Assembly: GCA_036346405.1 (NCBI GenBank)
Contig: CM070561.1
Coordinates: 34,327,958 to 34,391,957, forward strand
Source: Phyllostachys edulis
Taxonomy: Eukaryota; Streptophyta; Magnoliopsida; Poales; Poaceae
DNA length: 64,000 bases
Reading direction: 5' to 3'
In this document: positions 46,046-58,154 of the stretch, one piece after another
How the letters are laid out: every line of letters starts with the position of its first letter
How positions within the stretch are numbered: the stretch's first letter is position 1
Notes under the pieces: model-generated
What the model saw: only the letters and a program-made list of their open reading frames with translations
What the model was told of the DNA's origin: nothing
Database searches by the model: none
Made by a program: the position numbers and the translations under genes

Positions 46046-46928
46046 ATACTGACTGTAGGACAAGCCCTAGATAGAATGGTTGATAGATTAGGACTTAGAT
46101 TTTATGCAACTCATTTTGAAAATTTAGGAGTTTTTGCTAATCTTATCACTCTTAGCATTCTCCTCTTATCTAAAGTATTTCTTTTGGTCATCTATTCTTA
46201 CCTTATTCAACTTAACTCTAGCATTGAGGGATGGGATGCCCTCTAGAAATAAAAGTTTTTAAACAATTTTAAGACCTAAAAACTGAGCTAAATTTTTTTT
46301 CAAAAAGTCCTTAAAACATCCTATCCAAAGTTCTTTTGAAGATTCTATATCAAGCTACTGAAGATGCTGCTTCGGATGGATCTCTTCCTCAAAATTTCAG
46401 AACCTAGTACTTTTGAAAACAATGTGTTGTAATATTCTTTAACCCCCTCCTACCCTCATTTGGAGTTAAATTGATTGCTATTACAAAGGTCTAATAGTAT
46501 GCGAAGACCAAGGGGTAGAATGGGTAAAACTTGTGCTGAAACTTCTTGTCTTATCTAGTATCATTTCTTATCCATGCCTCTTATTACATGTTCACTAAAC
46601 TTTCCTTGTTCTCAAATTGTAGAATGAGCTTAGGTATAATATTGCTATAGCTTGGATGTAAGTTGCTATTTATGTTTGTCTAGTTGCTTCTTTTGTAATG
46701 TAAAAGCAACGGGCATGTGCGCAATGTAAAATTTGACCATATGTTTAATTTCATGTGTGTTGCCCTTATGGTTTACATGCATATTTTTAGTTTAACCAAG
46801 TTAATCTAGATGTGATGATATTACCTACCGACCTACTTAGCTTGTGCTTATTCCCCCTTGTCTTGCGTACGTTTGTTAAGCTGCATTCTGTTGCCGCTTT
46901 TGAAGAAACTTTGCTGCAACCACCCAAC
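46046..46928 (+). other. Leader of element D
   Basis: AT-rich untranslated sequence between PBS and gag; no other feature. Confidence 0.5.
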
Positions 46929-47660
46929 ATGGCACAAGTCTTGGCCATGATTGATCAAGGAAGACAGACCAACACACTTCTGCTGCAGCAACTAGTGCAA
47001 AACACGGTAGCCCACAGCACTGCTGCCGAAGGAAACGGAGCTGCTACAAGCCGACCATCATCCAGGATGGGCGAGTTCATGCGAACTCAGCCACCGACCT
47101 TCACTTTAGCAACTGATCCCCTTAACGCGGATGACTGGCTCTGCACTGTCGGGAGCAAGTTGGTCATTGCCTAGTATACTGATGAGGAGAAAGTTCTGTA
47201 CGCATCCCATCAGCTTCAGGGCGCAGCCACTGCCTGGTGGGAGAATCATCAGGCTATGCTTCTAGAGGGCCAAAGCCTCACCTGGGCTGCTTTCAAAGAT
47301 ATTTTCCATAACGCCCGCATCCCCTCAAGCATCATGGACATCAAGAGGCTGGAATTCAATGAACTCCGCCAGGGGAACCAATCAGTAATGGAGTTTCTCC
47401 ACTGCTTCAACTACCTCACCTACTATGCAGCGTCTGAGATACCAAATGAAGGGAGAAAGATTGCTCTCTTCTGAGAACGTCTCAATTATGAATTGAAGTG
47501 GTCACTTGCTGCACATGATATTTCTAGCTTTCAGGATCTGATCAACAAGCCTATTCGGGTTGAAGATAGCACCCGAGCAGTGGTTGAGAGTCGCAAGCGC
47601 AAGTGGCTTGCCCAAAAATCAGCAAGCAGCAGTGCGCTTCGACCACGCGTTTGGCAATGA
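46929..47660 (+). pseudogene. gag: Gag of Gypsy element D, broken
   Basis: The start at 46929 (MAQVLAMIDQ) fits the Gag of chromovirus-type Gypsy elements; an upstream in-frame ATG at 46812 is less likely. Recognisable parts are a coiled N-terminus (QTNTLLLQQLVQN), DDWLCTVGSKL, YASHQLQGAATAWWENH, TWAAFKDIFH and a basic tail (SRKRKWLAQK). The frame has TAG at 47172-47174, TGA at 47472-47474 and TGA at 47658-47660. It lacks the zinc knuckle and all of pol; unrelated GC-rich DNA follows from about 47716. Confidence 0.8.
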
Positions 47661-47715
47661 ACAAACACTCATCCTTCTACACCGCCAACCCCATGACTCC
47701 AAGCTCAGGCTCAAG

Positions 47716-48400
47716 CCATTTTTTGTTCTGCACCGTACCTTTTTTTTCGCTCTAACCCTATATCCCGCCCCCAATCCGCTTCACCTCAACTCTCTCTCCA
47801 CTCTGAGCCGCCGCTTCACGGCTCCCCTCCACCGCCGGCTCTGGTGCCGCCACCGCTCAGGTTCCCGGCCAGAGCTGCCGCCACCTCCATCTTTGTGCCG
47901 TCGCCGCTCCTGGTTTCCCCCTCTCCCGGCCCGACCTCCTCTTGGCCCGCCGATGGCCTAGCTCCTTGCGCCCGTGCCTGATCTTTGCCGCCACGCCGCC
48001 TGTGCCCTCTCGCCACCTCCGGCTTCTCCCCTCATGGCCCACGCCGCGCGCCGCCTTCGCTGGGCCCTCAACGCCGAGCCAAAGGCGACTTTCGGCCGAG
48101 GTGGTGGCATCGATCGGGCCGGCACGACAAGGAGCGCCGGGCCAGAGGAATCGGAGGGCGGGCCTAGGGGCGCGCGGTGAGCGAGAAGCCAAGAGGCGAA
48201 AGACCGGTCCAAGCCGACGGCCATAGGGGAGGCGCAGAGGCCAAGAGGGCGGCATGCACCTGCAGAAGCCCAGGAACGACGGCGAGGGGACCGAGCAGCC
48301 GGAGGTAGCCGAGCGAAGGGCACAAGGCCAAGAAGCACCAGGAGGGGAACCATGGGGAGGCGGCGCCGTGGGAGAACTGGAGGGGAGAAATGGATTTATG
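47716..48400 (+). other. GC-rich leader-like segment
   Basis: Begins ttttttttcgctctaaccc and becomes very rich in CCGCC. It resembles a plant 5' UTR and first exon, or the GC-rich 5' leader of a CACTA element such as 59170-59640. Overlapping ORFs on both strands lack domains. No CACTA left end was found before it, so its origin stays open. Confidence 0.35.
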
Positions 48401-49070
48401 GTAATTTATTATGTATGCTGAGTTTTTATTACCATTGTTAATCACTAATTCATAGTCCAATGTGAGGAGCTATTTTGATTTGTTGCACACTATTGTTTTG
48501 TTAAGAACAAAAGCACGTGCAAAAGCTGCTACAAATTTTTCTACCTTTACAAGACTTACAATAGGTTGGTTGTATGTTCCACCTCCTATGTTGTATGAAT
48601 GAGCATGTATATTGTCAAGAACTTGATTGTGGCAAGAGTGAACAAATGAGCATGTCTTCTCCTTAATCCTTATAACTTTATGCATTTATCACTGTAAAAA
48701 AACATCAAATTTGCATATGGACATTGACAAGAGACTCTTTTTGGTTCATCAACTAGGCTCAAAACCATTTAGTTAAAATCACATGTTTGTAAAAGTTTTC
48801 CTTCCCAAATATTAGAATTCACTTAGGCGCATTAAGGTGTAGACTGTAGAGTAATTCATGCCTATTTTTTTTATTTGATAGTTGACACAAGCCAAGCTTT
48901 TGTGCTTTTTTCCTGAATTCAATCAAATACAGCCTACGCTAATAATTTGCTCTCCAGTTGTCAATATCCATTGTATGTAAAGTATATTTAAATATATTCT
49001 CTTGCAGTTATTTTTATCCAAGTAAAAAAACAATGGTTACTAATATACTTCATGCTCCTTTCAGATTGGT
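48401..49070. other. Intron-like AT-rich sequence
   Basis: No coding signal; consistent with an intron between the GC-rich leader and the exon-like pieces that follow. Confidence 0.4.
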
Positions 49071-49074
49071 GAAA

Positions 49075-49303
49075 TGCCACCAATCAACAGGCTGAAGAGT
49101 ATTGTCACTAAGAGAATCCAGGATTGATGTGCACGAGTTGCGTTCATTGTTTCCTTATCAATTTCATGAAAAAAAAGTAAAGAGGAAGTGTCTTCTTTCC
49201 TTATGGAACTAGTGATAATATTCTGTTTGTTCAAATTCAGCTTGGACTAGAAGAAGAGAAATTTAAACAATCTGAAGCACATATAAGGGAGCTCAAGAAA
49301 CAG
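49075..49303 (+). pseudogene. Exon-like fragments of an unidentified coiled-coil protein
   Basis: 49075 to about 49125, after a CAG acceptor, reads IGEMPPINRLKSIVTKRIQ. 49241-49303 reads LGLEEEKFKQ then SEAHIRELKKQ and is followed by a GT donor. The matching acceptor and a short exon (GGDACKKE) lie at 53746, beyond the CACTA insertion, so that intron was the landing site. I do not recognise the protein. The U-box-like exon at 57130 might be its C-terminus, but the order is interrupted by thymidylate kinase exons. Confidence 0.4.
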
Positions 49304-49676
49304 GTAACTTTTTTTTGGTTGCAATTCTTGCATGTACTGTGGCATTTATCAAGATGTTGGTTTTCCTATCACATTCACTACTACAGAAAAGGCATTCACA
49401 GACGGTTCAAAAACATCATCACAGACGGTTTCTTGAGTCGTCTGAGTTTATGGGTCAGTGATGCATGAGGTCATCACGCACGGTTTTCAAACCGCTCGTG
49501 ATGCATACTACCACGCACGGTTTCAGCCACAAACCGCCAGTGATATCTATATATCATGCACGGTTTGTGGTCAAACCGCTCAGGATGACTATATATCATA
49601 GACGGTTTGACCACCAACCGCCTCAGGATATCTATATATCATGAGCGGTTAATTTGTGGCTAAAACCGTGCAGGAT

Positions 49677-49724
49677 GACTCTTCTCTATAAAGCCACCAG
49701 CGATTGCTTGTGCCTTTAAAACCG

Positions 49725-49796
<72 letters not shown>

Positions 49797-50160
49797 CTAT
49801 TGTTCCTAGTCCCTTAGCCACTTTAGAGTGCGTCCACATGATATGAGGAAGAGAGGCTTCGAAACCTCATTGAGCCCACAAATTTATGTCACCTTCTTAA
49901 CGCGTTAGACATTACTAGGAAGTGGCATCTTGTATTAGCAACAAGTAATTGATGTCTTGACGCTTCTTGCAAATCGATTTTTAAATTTGCAGGGCTCAAT
50001 GAGGTTGCCCTCCATGTCGCTCTCCTCTTCTCATGTCAAGGTGGACGCCGAATTTCAAAAGTGGCCGAGGACTCGTATCAATATATATATATATATATAA
50101 TATATATAATGCTGGTTTTAAAGGCACAAGCACCTACTTGGAGACTTTATAGAGAAGAGA
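49677..50160. repeat. 480-bp imperfect foldback (inverted repeat)
   Basis: The left arm (49677 to about 49915) and right arm (about 49955-50160) are reverse complements with mismatches. Paired blocks include cttctctataaag with ctttatagagaag, gcttgtgcctttaaaacc with ggttttaaaggcacaagc, gcgtccac with gtggacgc, and cctcattgagccc with gggctcaatgagg. The loop is about 40 nt. If transcribed it would form a long hairpin. Confidence 0.88.
49729..49794. repeat. AT dinucleotide microsatellite
   Basis: About 33 AT units, inside the left arm of the foldback. The right arm carries a much shorter, imperfect AT run at 50080-50108. Similar runs occur at 51674-51703 and about 52430-52468. Confidence 0.95.
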
Positions 50161-50584
50161 TTAGGAAGAATGGTAGGACGACGCATCTAGGACGCAAGAT
50201 AGGAGAACTTGACTCGCATGAACACAGCATACGCATAAATGTGAAATGAATGGTGAGAAGCAACAGATGACATCTTGACAAAATGACAAATCGACAAATA
50301 AGTCATAACATATATATCACACATTTTATACATCTATTTTTGCAAATCATCAATCATACATATCAACAGCCCATGGTTTACCAAGCAAGTTTCCACTATC
50401 AATAGCAGACAACACTTGACACTTCTGAATAAGTCATAAGTCATAATAATATAACATATCAACAACTCATACATATCAACAACCCAATAAGTCATAACAT
50501 ATCAAGCCCCATCTCAACCCACAAAGATGAACTAAGCAAGATGCATAGAATGCACATACACCAATAGCCCTCGGTTTACATCAC

Positions 50585-50799
50585 GAGCAAGGGACTATTA
50601 ATATGAACTAATCATCAATTCAATTTCAGCATAAGACTATTAACATCAAGACATCACAGAGCAAGGGACTATTAATATGAACTAATTATCACTTCAATTT
50701 CAGTATAAGACTATTAACATCATTACATCACAGAGCAAGGGACTATTAATATGAACTAATTATCAATTCAATTTTAGCATAAGACTATTAACATCATTG
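50585..50799. repeat. Three 74-bp tandem repeats
   Basis: Units starting gagcaagggactattaata at 50585, 50659 and 50733, with few differences. They lie within the non-autonomous CACTA. Confidence 0.92.
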
Positions 50800-51667
50800 A
50801 GCGCTTCAACAAGAAGACAAGAAGACCAAGGGTGTCCAAACCCGCCACCACACGAGCACTAGCCATTTTCATCACAGAGCAAGCGGTAGAGACAGAGAGG
50901 GAGTAAGGTAGGGTGATACCTCAAGATGCAGGTGCAACCACGGTGGCGACCCCACCACCAAAGACAACCCTCATCCATCTCCTTCACCTTGCATAAATCA
51001 CACAAACATCGAGACACAACTTAAGGCTCAAGCATAAAATCAAACTCAACACAAGACATTAAGTTAACAGATCTAGAGGAGAATAGAGGAGGATGGGGAA
51101 AGCAAAGACCGGCCAGGCCCGAGCGCAGGAGGCCGAAAGCAGAGAACCAAGCCATGGCGGCAAGCAGTAACACACGGGCCAAGCCCAGTGGCTTGGGTGG
51201 CGGCGTCACCGTAGTTGTGGCACGACCCTAACACTGTAGAAGACACTACTATAGTACGAGTGTTTCTGTAGTGCAGAGTGGTGTCACAACTGGCGGCGAC
51301 GGCGACGGGGTTGGGCGGCGACGGCGACAGGGTCGAGCGATGGCGTCGGGGTGGGGAGGGGAACGGAGTAAATGCGTTGGGCAGTGACGAGTTAGGGTGG
51401 GCGCAAACCCTAGCGGAGCTGGGGAGTGACGAGAGTTAGGGCTAGCGCAAACCCTAGCGGCCGGGCTCATACTAATAATGAGACTTATTACAGATGGTTC
51501 TATTATCGAGCCGTCAGTGATAATTATCACAGACGGTTCCATTATGGAACCGTCCGTGATATGGTTTTTTCTCAAGTATATTTATCTTGTATATACACTT
51601 ACATGATATGAAGAAATTATATGTTTATATGTCAATTTTGTCATTTAAATATTCTGAAAATTTGCTT

Positions 51668-51706
<39 letters not shown>

Positions 51707-51783
51707 TGATCGGATATATATATATATAATTAATTAATTTGTTCCACTAAACCGTCTCTGATATAATTAATATTAATTGTAAC

Positions 51784-52377
51784 CAAGGTAGTCAGAGTCG
51801 AGATCCCGAGTCGGATCGATTTGCCTCCGGTAGGATCAATCGAGATGTCGAATCGTAGAATCGGCGATTCTACTGGATTTGTAAAAATACACATATTTAA
51901 CATCTATACTATAAGTTTGTATGATTGTTATATGGTTTACCACTTGCATGTTCCTTAAAAGTAGCTAGACATACTCCGTAAATAAAAATAGCTTATCATT
52001 ATCAAGCTCAAGATTGCTCATGCCATAATATAGATATTTGTACTAGCATTACCACAATCGATACAATATTTTGCATGCTCCTTGTTTATTTATAGTTTCA
52101 TTCTCAGAAATTAATATCAACAAATTTTGCTCTAAAACAAAATATCACAAAGCCCGCCTCTAAAAAAATTGCCCTAAGTCTCTACGAGTAGGATCGATAG
52201 TGAGATTTGGATCGACAGTCATCGTGGGTTCAGAGAACCGTAAGACTCTAAGAGAGGATCGCGATCCTACCTACCTTGAGTAGGATCGGATCGGCAGTAA
52301 GACTTGGATCGACAGGCTGTCGTGGGTTCGTAGAGTCGTAAGACTTTAAGACTTGGATCGCGATCCTAACTACCTTG
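51784..52377. mobile_element. hAT-type MITE, second copy, 594 bp
   Basis: Ends CAAGGTAGTCAGAGTC and CCTAACTACCTTG, with 8-bp TSD ATTGTAAC (51776-51783, 52378-52385). It shares the end motif and GATC-rich interior with the MITE at 38459-41235. Nested in the CACTA at 49376-53717. Confidence 0.87.
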
Positions 52378-52423
52378 ATTGTAACTTCACCTCCAAACTA
52401 GATTTTGTTTTTCCACAAAACCG

Positions 52424-52470
<47 letters not shown>

Positions 52471-53373
52471 CAATAATTCAACATATAATTAATATAGTAA
52501 CTTCACCTCCAAGCTTTTTTTTTCATTTTGGAATTTTCATATATATATGGCCAAACAAATAGGGCTACCGCTAAAAAAAGATTAAAAAAGTAGAAACCTA
52601 TAAATAAACAAAGTTTTTCTAGTGGCGGAGGTAGGCTGCTATCTCCGTCTTCAATACTTCATAGGCGACGGCGTCGGCATCGGATGGTTCCTAATCATCA
52701 GCGAATGAAGCCTAAAATGCGTCCACCCACTGACGCACTCGTTCAAGTGTCTCTCGAAGACCCTCGGACTGTTGAACCAAGAAGAATTGAGCCCATATGC
52801 TCTCTTCCCTTACTTGAGGGTCTCACCTGTCGACTCGATGCCGCCACCTCGACACTGCTAGCCCAAGTGACGGCAAGCTCTTGGAGACGTAACGCCGCTT
52901 TTGGAGGACTACGCCGATGACGCGTAAACTCGCCGAAAGTGGGAGATCACCCGAAGACACGGCGGAGAAGGATGTCAAGACGGCGGAAGGTGGCCGCCAC
53001 CGCTCCTCGCAAATTCTCTGCCGCAGAGAGGAGTGAAGACACTTGTTGATCAAACAGTGTTCTTCCGCAGCACGGTTCAATGTACACCGAAAGAGGTGCT
53101 TGTATAGTGCGGTTAGGGAGGCCATCAATGCCAGCGACAAGGAAGAGGCAGCCATTTCTGTTTTTTTTATAAATATGTGGGGATGATCATCTTGGATGGC
53201 GGATGATCCTTTTTATAAAACAAGGAATAAATTCGGAGCGTGAGACGAAGAGACGCATCGGGCAGCTGAAGCGGATTGATGCGATGACGAGACGCATCGG
53301 GGAGCCGAAGCGGATGGCGACGAACAGATGCATCGGCGACGAAGAAACTCACCGTGGAGCTGTAGAGATATTA

Positions 53374-53717
53374 TCACAGACGGTTATAACAAAAAACCGT
53401 CTATGATATGTGGTAATATCACAAACGGTTATTGTTAGAAGAACTGTCAGGATGTTTCATGACGGTTCTTGTTGAAAACGCCTGCGTGATATGTAGTATT
53501 ATCATAGACGGTTATTAACAAGAACCGCCTGCGTGAAGTATCATGACGGTTTTCAACATGAACCGCTCGTGATATTACCTCTTCACGAGCGGTTTTAGCT
53601 CAGCCCGATAATACGCATTTGTCTCTAAACCAAAACCGCTCGTGATTGAATATAATCTGACGGTTTTGGTCAACCGTCTGTGATGAGGCGTCCAGTATTA
53701 GCCTTTTTGTAGTAGTG
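53374..53717. repeat. Right subterminal repeats of the 4.3-kb CACTA
   Basis: About ten copies of ATCACAGACGGTT / AACCGTCTGTGAT-type words in both orientations lead to the right terminal repeat. Confidence 0.85.
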
Positions 53718-53739
53718 ATTATTAATGTTTTCTGACTTG

Positions 53740-54018
53740 AATGCAGGAGGGAGGAGATGCTTGTAAGAAAGAAGGTAAAGTTTTAACTTTGTTGTAGTAC
53801 CCTGGCCTAGAACCTTTGCTAGATGACTTACTTCCAAAGAAGTCGCCCATGATTGTTGTTAAATGGTTAGTAGTTTATCTTTCTGGTTCAACATGCTTAA
53901 TAATAGCCTATCTTTATGTTTGTAGTAGCCTATCAATGTGAGGTTGTGTTATGTCAGAGATGGAATGCAGGAGGGAGGAGATGCTTGTAAGAAAGGAGGT
54001 AAAGTTTTAACTTTGTTG
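53740..54018 (+). repeat. 55-bp direct repeat covering a short exon and its splice sites
   Basis: aatgcaggagggaggagatg through actttgttg at 53740-53794 is repeated at 53964-54018 with one substitution. Each copy includes an AG acceptor, a short exon (GGDACKKE) and a GT donor, giving a duplicated mini-exon. Confidence 0.88.
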
Positions 54019-55234
54019 CACTGAGGTAACCTCCCCTCTTCTCCCCTCTATCCTTCTCTCTAATCCCCTCCCATTGCTCTGTGATGTGGATGATACTACT
54101 AGTGTTGCATCGCTTCCTTAGATTTTTCAATATCCATCTTGGCCAACAAAAAAACTTTTGAGTTTTGACAGAGCAGTACTATATAACATCTGCTATTCTG
54201 CATCTTTCCAAATGAAAATTGTCACCTGTGGATGCATCAGAAAGGGTATTGCAGTTTTTGCTTCCTGCAATATCTTATCTTTCTCCTTGGAGTAGTAGAT
54301 ATCACAATGTCTATAGTGCTATATGAATTACATCAGCATTGGCACGCATTGCACAGCATAAACATGAACATTTTGTTCTTAATCTGATTTAGAACTTGAA
54401 TGCACTCATATGCACAGGGCTGCCATCATGATTCATGCCATGTATTTGAGATACAATTTATTCCCCCCAAAAAAAAAGTGAGAGATGTCCAGTATTGAAA
54501 TGCTATGTTTGGAAAATATTGTGCTTCCAGTGACATGTCACTTACTAGGGCAATGGATCCTTGGGCCATTACAAGAAACTAAAGCAGCCCAAAAGTTATT
54601 TTCTTTGCATTTGAATGGCTACATGATATCATCCAACAACATCATACTAACACATATGAATTTATAATGGACATTTGTTTTTGCCCCTGGAAACAGGGAA
54701 AACACCTGTGCCTGTATGCGTTCATGGTTTTGTTGCCATATGCATTATAGTTGCACATTTGTAGAATGGTCACATGAAACAAACGTCCTTATTGGTGAGA
54801 ATTTGTAGAATATTCACATGAAACAAATGTCCTTGGTGGTGAGAATGTCTGTTCCATTTCTTAATAGTTTTGTATAGCATCATACATTCATACCAAAATG
54901 TAGCACTTGTATTGGTAAGGTATTTTCTAGAAGTACTAACAATGTGGTATGGGTAGGCAGGAAAGAATTGTGCATTTTTTAAAAACTTTTTTTTATAGAT
55001 ACACAAATTATGTTGTAGTCTAGACATGTTCTAGTTTTATTGTGTGAAACATTTGCTTGGGATTTGTATAAATTTAAGAGTTATGTAAAAATGACAAATG
55101 ACTACATTAAAGATTTTTTTTCACATTTTGGTAAAAACATACACTACAGTATGTTGTATGCACATTAGGTACAGTGATTCAGAGGTCTATATGGTTCTGA
55201 TGATGGAGCTGTTCGTTGGGTTTGTCATTTGTAG
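54019..55234. other. Intron-like AT-rich sequence
   Basis: No coding signal. A short word string near 54068-54090 (tcccattgctctgtgatg) recurs at about 59900-59917 in the Pack-CACTA. Confidence 0.45.
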
Positions 55235-56453
55235 AGCTTTGATGGAAAGCAAGCTACTTGGTGGAACTACTCTCATCATCGATCGCTATTCTTATTCCAG
55301 AGTGGCGTTTTAATTGCTAAAGGACTTGACATTGAGTGGTGCAAGGTGAGACGGATGCTGGCGCGATGTATAACAAGGCATGTGCTTTCTTATGCATAAA
55401 ATGTTGACAAGTGACAAGTAATGCCTCTTTTTCCTATTGCAGCTCCGAAGTTGGACCTGCTAGCTCCAGATCTTGTAATATATCCGGATGTACAACCGGA
55501 GGTATTCCATATGTTCTCATTCTTCTTATGGCATTCAATGCGATAGATTTCAGGATTTTTCATTGTTTGTAATTCTTATTCCATGCTTTTCTGCATTTGA
55601 GTTGTTGCATTTGTTACATAGTACATACTGTAGTGATGATGGCCACCATAGGGCCATAATCCAATCAAATATAGCCATATAGGTAAAACTCAGTGATGGT
55701 GATGCACCTAAGGTGTTCCTCTATTGGTTTCTCCGCTGGAAAAAAAAACAATCCACTTCAATTCTACACCATTTCTTTGAAGCGAAAACATGAAAATCGT
55801 TGTTCAAAGAAATTTCTTTGCTCACCCGACTATAACGCTAAGTTGTTGTCGAACATAATATATTTTTAAAGGCCACCCTTCACTTCATTGGCTTACTTGT
55901 GTTATCCAATTTTCTTAATGGTAAATGTGAATTTACTATTTCAGAAAGCAACTGAAAGGGGAGGCTATGGGGGTGAGAGATATGAAAGAATTGAGTTCCA
56001 AAGAAGAGTTGCTGAGCATTACCATTCACTCCGTGATTCAACATGGAAGGTAACATATTTCTGCAAAAAGTCACCGTGATAGGCCCATTGTATTTGCTTT
56101 GCCTCGTTTCCTAGCAACTCAAGTGCTTTTCATGTATGACCTCAAGGAGGGAGGTCAAGTGAAGCAATCTACATTTCTATCCTGTTCACTTTTCCGTGAT
56201 ATTCGTGATCTATTCCATGACTACTAAGATTACCCTATGCAAAGTAGAAACTCCCTAAAAACTGAGAATAAATCCATAGTATCTCTAGAATTTGATAATT
56301 TCTTTAGATAGTGCTCACAATTGATAATTCTTTTGTCAACCAGTTTCTAAGTGAACCTGAATGACTTATTGCATTCTTTTGTTTCACAAAGGTTATTGAT
56401 GGTTCCTAAGTGGAAGACTCTAACGGGACAACTAATGAGTATTCAGAATAATG
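55235..56453 (+). pseudogene. Thymidylate (dTMP) kinase exons, captured and decayed
   Basis: dTMP kinase phosphorylates dTMP to dTDP for DNA synthesis. Exon 55235-55345 reads ALMESKLLGGTTLIIDRYSYS, then VAF, and after a one-base slip with a TAA, AKGLDIEWCK. Exon 55443-55501 reads APKLDLLAPDLVIY and DVQPE. Exon 55945-56049 reads ERGGYGGERYERIEF, AEHYHSLRDSTWK. A fragment at 56392 reads VIDGS and then stops. The DRYSYSG-type motif and the lid-like RGGYGGERYE match plant dTMP kinases. Introns and GT-AG sites are kept, so it was copied as genomic DNA. The N-terminal P-loop exons are absent. Neighbours suggest capture by a CACTA. Confidence 0.85.
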
Positions 56454-57129
56454 TAAATTACTATCAGAAGTCTTCACCAAAGTTACACTTGCTGATACAC
56501 CAATAGATGTAAAAGCAGTATTTATGATACCTTATAGTCAACTTCTTTTTATTAAATGTTAACTTTTTTTGTGTTCTTAAGCCATTGCCATCCTGAATAC
56601 CTAGGTGCCCACTACCTTTGTGTCAAATAACTTTAGAGATTTTAGAGATCCAAAGATCACACCCAAGGTGTAACATATGAGAGGGCCATACTACTTGAAC
56701 ATCTTCGCAAGGTGCCCCCTTTGCTAATCCTGTATCTGTTTTTAGAAAGCTCTTGACTTTATTTATCTTTATGTCCTGTTGTTCGCTAAAGTTTCAATGA
56801 AATACTAATTGCCTAATTCTATAATCTAGATTTAGTTGATTCCATATGCTGTTGTTCCATCAAGTCAAATACCGCATAATTGAAAAAACCGATATTATAG
56901 GAAACCCCACAGAAACTTATGAATAGTAGCTGATGTAACTTAATTGAACTAGTGCAATATTTGGCTGTAATAGGTATGATCTTCAAGTATGAATGTTTCA
57001 TATCATTTGTGGATTTTATATGTGGTGGTGGTCAAATTTAAACATCCCCTTACCTGAATCCCAGAGCAGCAAATTTACTTCAAATTAGAACAATGTATGT
57101 ATAACAACTCACTATAACCTTCCTTTTAG
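56454..57129. other. Intron-like sequence
   Basis: AT-rich with no coding signal between the kinase fragment and the terminal exon. Confidence 0.4.
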
Positions 57130-57237
57130 GTGGGCAATTTCGACCTGGTGACACAAGAGCCTTTAAAAGAGCATCAGTTGGTTCCAAACCTGGCCATCAA
57201 GGAAGCAGTCCAGGCCTACCTCAAAGAGCATAGTTAG
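57130..57237 (+). pseudogene. U-box-like C-terminal exon
   Basis: After a TTTTAG acceptor the frame reads FDLVTQEPLKEHQLVPNLAI, then KEAVQAYLKEHS, and ends with a TAG at 57235-57237. The pattern resembles the C-terminal half of U-box/RING-like E3 domains (PxT...EPL...LVPNLAIKEAV). The upstream core is not seen next to it. A likely 3' UTR follows. Parent gene uncertain. Confidence 0.5.
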
Positions 57238-57719
57238 GCCTACAAGTTGACTTGATGCTGTTTTGTTGTTGGCTAAGTGCTAACAACGTCTTGAGATAAA
57301 ATGTGGAGCTACCAAGGGGGATTCTTTGCTTTTTCTGGTGACTCGATAGATTCAATAACTGCTAACAAATGTTGGGCAATTGTACATAAACTTAGAGCAT
57401 CTTGACCCAAGGTTGTGTGTCTTTAGATATTAGCCATTTTCAGTGTCGAAACTGTCTTTGAATGAGGAGGATTTCGCTGTATGGCTACACTATGAATGAC
57501 TTATGGTAGCACTTGCTTTGCCCATTTCTATAATTTAGCATCGTGTGCAAAACATTCATAAAGTATATGTTCTTTTTAATGATAAAGCGGCGAAGTTTGC
57601 ATTGCTATACTACCTGTAGATGGATTGTTCTTCACTTTTTTAGATGTAGCACATAGTAAATTCGTGATACGGATGATGTATTTTAGTGCTTTACTACTAG
57701 TAATCAGTTGTAATCAGTG

Positions 57720-57990
57720 GGTGGCACTTTCCCGAGTGTTCAGATTTACACTCAGGAAAGATATTTTTCCCGAGTGTTGAATTGTTTCTCGAGTGTTCAG
57801 ATTTACACTCGGGAAAGGTATTTTTCCCGAGTGTAAATCTCGAAACACGCGGGAAACCAGTTTTTTGCCCAACTAATCTCTCCCGAGTGCTCTTTCCCGA
57901 TGGCCGACCTTGGGGAAATTATCTCCCGAGTGTTTTCGTTAATTCCCCGAGCGTTTTAGACACTTGGGAAAAACCAGGGTTCTGGTAGTG
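57720..57990. repeat. CACTA right terminus with CCCGAGTGT subterminal repeats
   Basis: TTTCCCGAGTGTTCAGATTTACACTCGGGAAAG-type palindromic units (read in parts) lead to ...GGTTCTGGTAGTG at 57990, a CACTA end. Its left partner was not found; the exon-like DNA from about 47.7 kb to 57.2 kb is probably its cargo. The family is the same as, or close to, that of 58888-63338. Confidence 0.75.
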
Positions 57991-58154
57991 AGGCTAGCTC
58001 AGATCATCTTTCCTCACTCAAGTATAGCTCCGTTTTTTCTAATAGAAAATTGCATCAGAAGTCCATAGACTGAAAGCACTTCCACTTAAGTCGTCCCTAC
58101 CGTATATTGTCTCTCTTTGTTAAACAGTATGTACTCCTCTCACATCAGAATGCG
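57991..58154. other. Short unassigned spacer
   Basis: Between CACTA termini; no feature seen. Confidence 0.3.

Larger units (their letters stand above)
49376..53717. mobile_element. Non-autonomous CACTA transposon, 4.3 kb
   Basis: CACTACTACAGAAAAGGC at the left and GCCTTTTTGTAGTAGTG at the right, with 3-bp TSD ATT (49373-49375, 53718-53720). Both ends have subterminal repeats of ATCACAGACGGTTT / AAACCGTCTGTGAT. No transposase. It contains a foldback (49677-50160), an AT microsatellite, 74-bp repeats and a nested hAT MITE (51784-52377). It sits inside an intron, leaving the splice sites untouched. Confidence 0.93.

Noticed and set aside
47816..48353. Overlapping ORFs of about 130 codons in the GC-rich leader
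   Set aside because: Open on both strands because of CG richness; no recognisable domain or splice continuity.
49677..50160. Known rice miR820 hairpin
   Set aside because: The mature miR820 word UCGGCCUCGUGGAUGG is not present in either arm, although GGCCGAGG-type words occur.
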